A stretch of 50,528 bases of DNA, from positions 1 through 50,528 of the forward strand of contig JAGLOO010000059.1 of NCBI GenBank assembly GCA_023138875.1, given 5' to 3'. Source of the stretch: Bacteroidales bacterium (GTDB lineage: Bacteria; Bacteroidota; Bacteroidia; Bacteroidales; GCA-2748055). The position numbers were made by a program, and so were the translations under genes. Shown one piece after another: positions 26,311-34,300 of this stretch. The notes below the pieces were generated by a model that was given only the letters and a program-made list of their open reading frames with translations, was not told where the DNA came from and made no database searches. Positions within the stretch are counted from its first letter, which is position 1, and each line of letters starts with the position of its first letter.

Positions 26311-27201
26311 TCAACCCCCAATTTTAGTTTGTAATCCTTTTGATTGTGCAAACTGAATATATGGTTCTAACTCTGAATCCTGAACCTGCTTTTTATGACC
26401 AAAAGTGTAGTCCATGCCCAGCGATTTGTATTTTTCAACTCCGAATGTATGATAGGGCAGAAAATGAATCTCATTGACATTTTTTAATGAAGAGACAAAT
26501 TCAATCATCTGTTTTATTTCCTTTTCAGAATGATTAAAACCGGGAATCACCGGAATGCGAACGATTACCTGTGCATCAGCATCTATGAGTTTAATCAGGT
26601 TGTTCAATACCAATTCGGAGTCTCCCTGTACAAAGGATTTGAATTTATCCTGATCAATATGTTTCAAATCTACCAGGAAAGTACCGACCAAACCTATACA
26701 TCTCGCCACACTTTTCCAGTTCACATGAAGTGATGTTTCCATGTTTACGTTGATGTTCCTGCCCTTAAGTTTCTGTAGCAAGGTTATAAATTCTTCGCCC
26801 TGAGAAAGCGGCTCTCCCCCTGAAAGGGTTACTCCTCCGTTGTTCCGGTAAAAAGGGGAGTCTTTCTCTATTTCAGTTAGAAGTTCATCAACACTTTTGG
26901 ATTCTCCGGATATGGTTAATGCTTTCGACGCGCAAATATCCCTTAATTTTTCAGGTCCAGTTATAATTTCACGGTCAATCTGAATCCCATTATTATTGAT
27001 CCGGGTAATGGCTCTATTATCAGCCTTTATGCAATCCCCAAACCCCCTGCAACTCTTTTTATCGTACATAACGCTGTAACCGAAAGACTGACTTTCCGGA
27101 TTACTGCACCACTGGCAACGAAGCGGACATCCTTTATAAAAAATAATGGTTCGGATACCGTCGCCATCGTGAGTAGAAAATCGCTGAATATTAAAGATCA
27201 T
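26311..27201 (-). CDS. Glycyl radical enzyme activase (radical SAM), PflC-like
   Basis: This 296-residue radical SAM protein installs the glycyl radical on the enzyme encoded just downstream. MIFNIQRFSTHDGDGIRT opens the protein as in E. coli PflC. The SAM-cluster motif is CPLRCQWCSNPE (CxxxCxxC), followed later by GGVTLSGGEPLSQ (GGE motif) and VDLKHID. The auxiliary ferredoxin-like insert (about 47-100) is degenerate: only three of the usual eight cluster cysteines appear (SCRGFGDC, DICASKAL). Similar erosion occurs in PflC. The gene is first in the operon; its stop and the next start are separated by 1 bp with a G-rich stretch before the ATG. The TAnnTTTG box lies about 32 bp upstream of the ATG. 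Confidence 0.92.
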   Translation of the reverse strand: MIFNIQRFSTHDGDGIRTIIFYKGCPLRCQWCSNPESQSFGYSVMYDKKSCRGFGDCIKADNRAITRINNNGIQIDREIITGPEKLRDICASKALTISGESKSVDELLTEIEKDSPFYRNNGGVTLSGGEPLSQGEEFITLLQKLKGRNINVNMETSLHVNWKSVARCIGLVGTFLVDLKHIDQDKFKSFVQGDSELVLNNLIKLIDADAQVIVRIPVIPGFNHSEKEIKQMIEFVSSLKNVNEIHFLPYHTFGVEKYKSLGMDYTFGHKKQVQDSELEPYIQFAQSKGLQTKIGG

Positions 27202-27232
27202 ATACGATTTACAATTTGATTCTTCCGAGAAA

Positions 27233-27264
27233 CAAATATAATAAGATTTCGAATGAAAGTGAAA
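27233..27264 (-). promoter_or_regulatory. Promoter of the glycyl radical enzyme operon
   Basis: On the minus strand TATATTTG (27233-27240) matches TAnnTTTG, with TTTC, one base off TTTG, 20 nt upstream (27261-27264). The activase ATG is 32 bp downstream. A plus-strand TAAATTTG box at 27362-27369 serves the opposite direction, so the 205-bp gap is a divergent promoter region. Confidence 0.55.
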
Positions 27265-27406
27265 TGTCTTTCGTATAAAATACCGTGGGCAATCAGATTT
27301 ATACTTCCTTTTTCAGAAGTACAGCAATTCCCTGTTGAAGAAATGAGATACAAATAATTGGTAAATTTGCAGTATCAGCGCCAATGTATAACCATTATTT
27401 CATAGG

Positions 27407-27598
27407 GTGACAAAGCTTATAATCATCACCATTCTTGTTTTAGTTTTAAATATCCCGTTCGGGTATTGGAGGGCTAATGTCAGCCGGTTTTCCACACAGT
27501 GGTTCCTGGCCATACACATACCGGTACTTTTTATTGTTGCTCTCAGGCTTCTTTCCGGGATCGGATTTAGCTGGTATACCTATCTTTGCATGTCTTAG
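27407..27598 (+). pseudogene. Truncated small integral membrane protein (PFGYWR type)
   Basis: A GTG start at 27407 opens 63 codons with two hydrophobic stretches (LIIITILVLVLNIPFGYWR and FLAIHIPVLFIVALRLLSGI). The LN.PFGYWR...F..QWFLAIH.PV pattern recalls a small conserved membrane protein family usually near 90-100 residues. Here the frame ends after WYTYLCMS, and the 3' end overlaps by 4 bp the end of the convergent T9SS gene, so the last membrane helix appears lost. A TAAATTTG box at 27362-27369 could drive it. It may be a short but functional variant. Confidence 0.5.
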
Positions 27599-29358
27599 CG
27601 TGCTATTACAAGTTTACGTGTGCCTTTTATTGTGCCATTATTCGTTAACTGACAATTATAAATACCGCCCGGAATGCCGGAAAGATCCAACTCAATCTGG
27701 TGTTTTCCGTGAGGCAAAGTACCCAGATCATGATGATATACTACCTGACCTTTCAGATCTACGATTGTCAGAGCCATGCTTTCTGACGACTCAACCTGAA
27801 AGCTGAATGTGGTAGACGCTGAAGCTGGATTGGGATAGACACTCAAGTCCTGGCCAATAATCTCATTTTCATTAATACCGATAGTGCTTTGAGCAGTAAA
27901 ACTGATACAATTACCATAAGCAGTTCCTGCACTGTTGGAGGCATAGGTTCTTGCATAATATGTATCTCCCTCTGTCAGACCGGTCAGTGTGACTGTAAAC
28001 TCGCCTGTTCCAGTTCCGGAACCTTCCGCATTATCGTCAGTAGTAGGATTGTGATATGTAGCCCAGGTAATTCCCCTGGAGGTTACATCAGCACCACCAT
28101 CTTCGATTACATATCCTCCCAAAGTCACACTTGTAGCTGAGTTGCCGCCTGCAAATACAGTGGTTACCGTTGGAACACTTATTACACCTTTATTAACGAG
28201 GTAGGCTTCCCTGACTGACTTCTTTATGATATCTCCCTGGATGAATTGCATGAGTATGAAGTATAAAGCAACCTCAGAGACCTCTGCCGGGGTTGAATTC
28301 AATAATGATGGTTTAAGTATGGAATTGACTTCATGCCATATGCTTTGGATATCATTATTTACATAAACCCTTGCTGCACTTTTCAGCATATCAGCAGATG
28401 TGGATTCTTCCGTATCCATGATAGATAGTATTGCTCTGAACATACGCACATCCACACTATCTACAAAAAATGGATCTTCCAGATCAAGGATTCCATAACT
28501 GGCCATACAACTGTCCAAATCCTGACTGAATTCTTCAAAATCCTGATCATCCACATCACCATAGCTTAAGGATATCAAATAACCGGGATAGGTAGTTTTT
28601 ACAATATTGTAGGTGCTGTTTCCATCCGACCTATAATGATCGATAACAGCCATCCTGAGTTCTGAGTTTTTTATCAGTTCAAGGCCATTCATGAATGACA
28701 ATAGTGAATTTGCGCCAATTATGCTATCATAAGGAGTTTCTTCCAAAACGGATATAGCATCATCATAACATGAATCGAAATCTATACTTTCAAATTCATA
28801 GGTACCCAATACTGTTACCAGTGTATCCATATATGCCTCCACATATGCATCCTCATAACCCAAGGCGTTCAACATAACTAATAACCAGGGATGCTTATTG
28901 TTAAGAACCTGGAATGCAGAAGGGTTTTCAGCACTGATATATGCAGCTTTTTTTTCACAGTCAACTACAACACCCATATTGTAACAAGTAATTTTCTCCT
29001 CTTCAGTTCTATAATAAGTAGTTACGGATTTCCCGTGTTTAATTCCATTTACCATATTAACTTTTTCAGTGAAATCACCCCAACGTTGTTCAGTATTAAC
29101 ACTTATCACAATTGGACCATGCCATCTATTGTAATCGTCACGTTTTCCCTCAGTAGAATAGCAATCATAATCACCTTCCCAATATTCTTCTACAATAACC
29201 CCATCGCCACGATCGATAGTAATTTTTTCATTTTCATTCACCCCTGCAAAATAATCCAACATTAGTACAGAACCTGCAGCCAATAATGTAAAAATCCCTA
29301 TAACCACCACCGACAACATTGATTGCCAAAATGATTTCTTAAACAAATACTTTTTCAT
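27595..29358 (-). CDS. Membrane-leader secreted protein with fibronectin-like domain and T9SS tail
   Basis: This is a 587-residue protein. The N-terminal hydrophobic segment (about 14-36, SMLSVVVIGIFTLLAAGSVL) serves as signal or anchor. Residues 40-130 have YDCYSTEGKRDDYNRWHGPI and NMVNGIKHGKSVTTYY, reminiscent of MORN-like repeats. Residues 150-390 are helical and unassigned. A fibronectin-III-like module (about 405-490) contains TWATYHNPTTDDNAEG and YYARTYASNSAGTAYGN. The last 80 residues (LSVYPNPASASTTFSFQV to IPGGIYNCQL) are a T9SS sorting tail. It overlaps the upstream VanZ-like gene by 20 bp, so the two are co-translated. Function unknown; the N-terminal anchor together with a T9SS tail is odd. 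Confidence 0.82.
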   Translation of the reverse strand: MKKYLFKKSFWQSMLSVVVIGIFTLLAAGSVLMLDYFAGVNENEKITIDRGDGVIVEEYWEGDYDCYSTEGKRDDYNRWHGPIVISVNTEQRWGDFTEKVNMVNGIKHGKSVTTYYRTEEEKITCYNMGVVVDCEKKAAYISAENPSAFQVLNNKHPWLLVMLNALGYEDAYVEAYMDTLVTVLGTYEFESIDFDSCYDDAISVLEETPYDSIIGANSLLSFMNGLELIKNSELRMAVIDHYRSDGNSTYNIVKTTYPGYLISLSYGDVDDQDFEEFSQDLDSCMASYGILDLEDPFFVDSVDVRMFRAILSIMDTEESTSADMLKSAARVYVNNDIQSIWHEVNSILKPSLLNSTPAEVSEVALYFILMQFIQGDIIKKSVREAYLVNKGVISVPTVTTVFAGGNSATSVTLGGYVIEDGGADVTSRGITWATYHNPTTDDNAEGSGTGTGEFTVTLTGLTEGDTYYARTYASNSAGTAYGNCISFTAQSTIGINENEIIGQDLSVYPNPASASTTFSFQVESSESMALTIVDLKGQVVYHHDLGTLPHGKHQIELDLSGIPGGIYNCQLTNNGTIKGTRKLVIAR

Positions 29359-29827
29359 GATTATCCGGTTTAATTATTTTTATTCCAACTATGATTCCAA
29401 GAGTAAGCCCTGCCATTCCAAAAGCAATGTCTTGAATACAAAATGTTCCACGAATGATCCCAACATATTGAAGAACTTCAAAACCCAGCACCAGGATGGG
29501 AATGCTGGCCATCCAGAAATATCTTGCCCTGGATTTACTTCCCAACCAGATACTGGTGATGATCAAAGCATAAGCAAATGCCCACAATCCATTGGGCAGG
29601 GAAAAAATAATCCAATCCGGAAGATGCAGGCTTAGAGAAGGGGAATGATGCCTTGCCAGGCTGAACAAATTGTCTAATCCAATAGTACTGATCCAACCAT
29701 CGAAAACATGTTCTGAAGTTCGAAGGAAAATGTAGATGATTCCGCCCATTGATAATGCTAAGGCAGATAGAAAGATGTATAATCTACTGGGACAATTCGC
29801 TGAAAAAAAAAGCAGTTTTTTATTCAT
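29339..29827 (-). CDS. VanZ-like integral membrane protein
   Basis: This 162-residue protein has about four membrane helices (roughly 15-35, 68-90, 98-120 and 127-150). The pattern DWIIFSLPNGLWAFAYAL, VLGFEVLQYVGIIRGTFCIQ and DIAFGMAGLTLGIIVG fits the VanZ-like family, in which an E..Q....RG...DI..N..G motif is typical. Family members occur in glycopeptide resistance and in many unrelated settings, so no function can be given. Its 3' end overlaps the following T9SS gene by 20 bp. The start at 29827 is an ATG in an AT-rich leader. Confidence 0.68.
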   Translation of the reverse strand: MNKKLLFFSANCPSRLYIFLSALALSMGGIIYIFLRTSEHVFDGWISTIGLDNLFSLARHHSPSLSLHLPDWIIFSLPNGLWAFAYALIITSIWLGSKSRARYFWMASIPILVLGFEVLQYVGIIRGTFCIQDIAFGMAGLTLGIIVGIKIIKPDNHEKVFV

Positions 29828-29968
29828 CTTTCAAATCAAGCTCATTTTCAATTGATCGAAATCTATGTCAGAAAAAAAGGATTTCAAAAAAAAATAAGTT
29901 ACGAAAAAAATTGATAACAAGCAGGTTGACCTTCTCCCGAATTTGACTATGTTGGTTTTTACCAGTGC

Positions 29969-30028
29969 GGATCGGAGACGATCCTTAAACTGTGCCATGC
30001 GCTGTGATGTGTCATCATTACACATCAC
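29969..30028 (+). promoter_or_regulatory. Two dyads upstream of the NRAMP-like/oxoprolinase operon
   Basis: GTGATGTGT (30004-30012) and ACACATCAC (30020-30028) form a perfect 9-bp inverted repeat with a 7-nt spacer, 37 bp before the transporter ATG at 30066. A second dyad, GGATCG/CGATCC with a 4-nt spacer, spans 29969-29984. The first has the length and spacing of a dimeric regulator site (GntR- or Lrp-like), but could also be a leader hairpin. No regulator gene adjoins the operon. TATATCTTTA (30035-30044) is a near match to the -7 box. Confidence 0.5.
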
Positions 30029-30065
30029 CAATTTCTATATCTTTACCAAAATTATCAAAATCGCA

Positions 30066-31301
30066 ATGAAGTTCAGGCTCCGCTCCATAGGCCCCGCCGC
30101 CCTTGTAACAGCAGCATTCATCGGCCCGGGTACCATCACCACCTGTACTCTTGCCGGCGCTGGCTACGGATACGCCCTGCTATGGGCCCTGCTCTTTTCT
30201 GTGATCGCCACCATAGTGCTGCAAGAGATGGCAGCACGATTGGGTATTATCACCAGAAAAGGCCTCGGTGAGGCACTGAATGCCCAGTTTCATACTGGTA
30301 TAGGACGTGTGATATCGGTTTTGCTGATTCTTTCAGCCATCGGTATTGGTAATGCAGCTTATGAGACCGGTAATATTCTGGGCGGAGCATTGGGGCTGGA
30401 GGCGCTGTTTGGAGATGTCTCCCTGTTTAACTCCGGCGAATTCAGTCTCAGAATATGGGGCCCTGTGATCGGAATCATTGCCTTTGTATTATTATTACTG
30501 GGCAGCTACAAAAAACTTGAGAAAGTATTAGTAGCCCTGGTCATTCTGATGAGTATAGTATTTCTTGCTACTATGATCTCTCTGGCACCTCATCTGGGTG
30601 AGATTGTGAAAGGATTATTTGTTCCGCAAATACCCAAAGGAGCAGTTCTTACAGTGGCCGGATTGGTGGGTACTACGGTAGTGCCCTATAACCTTTTTCT
30701 GCATGCTGCCCTCGTTCAGGAGAAATGGAAAGGCAAAGGTGATCTGAAAGCGGCCCGACTGGATATCTGGATTTCCATTCTGCTGGGTGGGCTGGTATCT
30801 ATGTCTATCGTAATCACTTCTGCAGCAGCATTTTTTGATGCCGAAAAAGATATACAGAATGCTGCCGACCTGGCCGTTCAACTTGAACCAATTTTGGGCA
30901 ATTGGGCCACCGGATTTATCGGTATAGGTTTGTTTGCTGCCGGATTAACCTCAGCTATTACCGCTCCACTGGCCGCTGCCTATGCTACCTGTGGTATACT
31001 GGGCTGGAAAAAAGATCTTAAATCGAAAAAATTCAGGATCATATGGATGGCGATTCTGGCTATCGGCATCGTATTATCGGCCATAGGATTAAAACCTGTG
31101 CCGGTAATTGTTTTTGCCCAGGCCGCAAACGGTATATTATTACCCATTATCGCCATCTATCTCCTCTGGGTGATGAATGATAAAAAACTACTCGGGGAGC
31201 ATCATAACCGTTTGTCATTGAATATTATAGCGGGTCTGGTGGTTTTGGTTGCAATCTTTCTTGGACTCAGAAGTATACTCTCAGTTTGTGGAATCATTTG
31301 A
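30066..31301 (+). CDS. NRAMP-fold transporter lacking canonical metal-binding residues
   Basis: From the ATG at 30066 (MKFRLRSIGPAALVT) this encodes 411 residues with 11 helices. The longer frame from TTG at 29943 has a polar leader through the regulatory dyads and is unlikely. Family features are LAGAGYGYALLW, LQEMAARLGI, YETGNILGGALGL and VPYNLFLHAALVQE. The metal-binding motif of helix 1, DPGN in MntH, reads GPGT; the helix 6 motif, usually AxxMPH, reads TTVVPYN. Asp, Asn and Met ligands are thus all replaced, so Mn2+/Fe2+ transport is unlikely. It ends 20 bp before the fused 5-oxoprolinase gene, suggesting uptake of 5-oxoproline, a hydantoin or a related amide coupled to protons or Na+. 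That substrate is inference from context. Confidence 0.85.
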   Translation: MKFRLRSIGPAALVTAAFIGPGTITTCTLAGAGYGYALLWALLFSVIATIVLQEMAARLGIITRKGLGEALNAQFHTGIGRVISVLLILSAIGIGNAAYETGNILGGALGLEALFGDVSLFNSGEFSLRIWGPVIGIIAFVLLLLGSYKKLEKVLVALVILMSIVFLATMISLAPHLGEIVKGLFVPQIPKGAVLTVAGLVGTTVVPYNLFLHAALVQEKWKGKGDLKAARLDIWISILLGGLVSMSIVITSAAAFFDAEKDIQNAADLAVQLEPILGNWATGFIGIGLFAAGLTSAITAPLAAAYATCGILGWKKDLKSKKFRIIWMAILAIGIVLSAIGLKPVPVIVFAQAANGILLPIIAIYLLWVMNDKKLLGEHHNRLSLNIIAGLVVLVAIFLGLRSILSVCGII

Positions 31302-31321
31302 TCAGATAGTCTGTAAATTTT

Positions 31322-34300
31322 ATGTATACACTCAATATCGACACCGGGGGCACCTTTACCGATTGCATTGCAAGCACTCCTAAGGGCAAAATTCTCCGTC
31401 GCAAAGTGCTCTCAAGCTCGTCTCTTCGTGCGAATATTACCCGTGTGGTCTCTTCCACAGAAATCGAAATATCATCGAACTGGGGACTCACCACCGACCT
31501 TTTTATTGGATATAGCTTCCGATTCCTGGAAATCGATCATAAGCCGATAATAATAAAACAATTCAATCCACTCAACTACCGGATGGTACTTGAGTCAGAC
31601 CTTCCGGATCATCTGAAAGGAAGGTGCCCGCTTTTTGAGATCACGGCCTATGAGGAAGCCCCGGTTTTGTGTGCGAGGCTAATCACTGAAACACCACTTG
31701 ATCAGCCCTTCCCTGAAATGGAAATTCGTCTTGGATCAACGAAGGGAACCAATGCCTTGCTCGAATACAAAGGAGCCCGAACTGCCATGCTGGTAACAAA
31801 GGGATTTAAGGATTTACTGGCAATCGGCAATCAGCAACGTCCGGATATTTTTGCCCGGGAGGTAATAAAACCACCGCCATTGGCCGAGCTGATCATCGAA
31901 GTGGATGAAAGACTGGATGCTACGGGAAAAGTATTGCAAATTCCTGACCAGACCTCCATACGGGAGGCTGTAAAAACCATACGGCAGGCGGGAATTACGA
32001 CGGTTGGAGTAGCGCTCATGCATTCATGGATAAATAGTGCTCATGAGGAGCTGGTTCGCAGCATTATTATTGATGAGGGATTGCAATATATTTCGGCATC
32101 ATACCAGCTGTCAGGATTGATTAAGTACCTGCTTCGAATGCAAACCACTGAGGTGAATTCTTATTTGTCACCCATCATTGATCGGTATATCAGGCAGATT
32201 AGTGATAAAGTACATGGTAATCGTTTCTGGGTAATGACCAGCGCCGGGGGACTGGTAAAGGCTGATCATTTCATGCCCAAAGACAGTCTCTTGAGCGGAC
32301 CAGCGGGTGGGGTAGTGGGAGCGGTTGCTATGGGTATTGAGGCCGGCTTCGATAAGATTATAAGTTTCGATATGGGCGGTACCAGCACGGATGTGTCGCG
32401 CTATGACAAGGAATTGGAGTATAGCTTTGAACTCAAGGTGGGGTCGGCGAATATTCACAGTCCGGCGCTCACCATTGAAACGGTGGCTGCAGGAGGAGGA
32501 TCGGTGTGTGGCTTTGATGGCTATAAGCTGGTGGTAGGTCCTGAAAGTGCCGGGGCCATGCCAGGGCCGGCCTGCTATGGTGCAGACGGACCTTTGAGCA
32601 TTACCGATGTGAACCTGTTATCAGGACGATTGGATCCCGGACAATTTAATATCCCGGTATACCCGGAGGTTGCAAAGGCGAGACTCAAAGATATACAAGA
32701 TGAGATAGCCGAACGGTCGGGAACCAGGCCTGATGAAAACTACCTGCTCAACGGCTTTCTCAGGATAGCCAACGAAACCATGGCGGGTGCCATAAAGAAA
32801 ATCTCAACCGGAAAAGGATACAATCCAGCTGAATACGCCATGGTAGCTTTCGGTGGTGCCGGCGGTATGCATGCCTGCAGCATAGCCGGATTACTTAATA
32901 TCAGCAAGGTTCTGATTCCCGAAAATGCCGGATTACTTAGTGCATATGGCATTGGAGAAGCTGTGATCGAACGTTTTGCGGAGAAACAGGTTCTGAAACC
33001 TCTCAATAACTCTAATAAACTAGCTGATCTTCTCCCGGTTCTTGAAGAAGAGGCGCTCAGAAAGCTCTTTGCAGAAGGTGTCAATGAAAAAGAGGCCATG
33101 ATTCGCAGTCGACTGGTATTCTTACGCTTCATGGGCCAGGAATCTACCATTGAAGTAAGCTGGAGCTCACAAGAGCAAATTATCAAGGATTTTCGTTCAG
33201 CGTATACAGCTGTTTATGGTCATTGGAGTGATGAGCGAATTGTGGAGATTGAATCAGTCAGGGTGGTGGCTTCATCAGTAAAAAAAGAATCGCAGATCCA
33301 TGATTTGGATACTAATGGTAAAGATGCTCTCCCGGCCTACCAGAATGATCAGGGATATCCGGTATTCATACGAGAACACTTAAGTCCCGGAGATCAGACT
33401 TTTGGGCCTGCTATTATTCTGGATCCTTACAGTACCACCTTCTTAGAGAAGGGATGGAGCTGCCGGATGAATGGGCAGGGAACCCTGGTAATCACTGATG
33501 AAAAGAAGACAGCGAAAAGCCAGGACGAAAACCTGACACCTGAGGCTGAACTTGAGCTATTCTCTCGCCGTTTCATGAGCATAGCTGAAAATATGGGCGC
33601 CATGTTACAGCACACCTCTGTATCGGTGAATGTAAAAGAACGTCTCGATTTCTCATGTGCCGTAGTTGATGCGAATGGCTATTTGGTTGCCAATGCCCCT
33701 CATATCCCAGTGCATCTGGGTAGTCTGGGCATTTGTGTGCGAAGCCTGTTGCCACATTACGATTTGCAGGCCGGAGACACCCTGGTCACCAATCATCCGG
33801 CATACGGAGGTTCACACCTCCCTGATATCACACTGGTTAGTCCGGTTTATACACAAGGGGGCGAAAAAATTGGTTTTGTAGTCAACCGGGCCCACCATGC
33901 AGAGATTGGTGGTATTAGTCCTGGATCAATGCCCCCCGGAGCCCGATCACTGGCTGAAGAGGGTGTGATAATTAATCCTTTCTACCTTGTTAAAGGAGGA
34001 AAGGCCGATTGGAAAGGCATGGAGGAAATACTTACGAAGACAGTATTTCCTACCCGGGGCATTGCTGAAAACCTGGCCGACCTCAATGGTGCACTTGCAG
34101 CCAACAGAAGAGGAGCCACTGAACTGCTTGCTCTCGCTGATAACTATGGCATTGAGAAACTCGCAAAATTCATGATGCTCCTGAAAGAGCATGCCACTCG
34201 AAAAACCATAGATACGATTCAAAATTATCCAATACAAAACGGATTTGCCCGTGAATACCTTGATGATGGTACTCCTCTGGAGGTAAAACTCATCCGTCAG

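Noticed and set aside
26310-26351. Extended start of the glycyl radical enzyme (MHNQKDYKL...)
   Set aside because: It would overlap the activase by 41 bp; the ATG at 26309, 1 bp after the activase stop and preceded by a G-rich stretch, is the more natural coupled start.
29943-30065. 41-residue N-terminal extension of the NRAMP-like protein from a TTG
   Set aside because: The extension is polar, crosses two dyads that look regulatory, and the family normally starts just before the first helix, at the ATG at 30066.
30066-31301. Annotation as a manganese transporter MntH
   Set aside because: The metal-coordinating Asp, Asn and Met positions are replaced, and the neighbour is an oxoprolinase.
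32740-33186. 148-codon minus-strand open frame inside the oxoprolinase gene
   Set aside because: It is a shadow of the HyuA reading frame with Ser/Leu-rich random-like composition.
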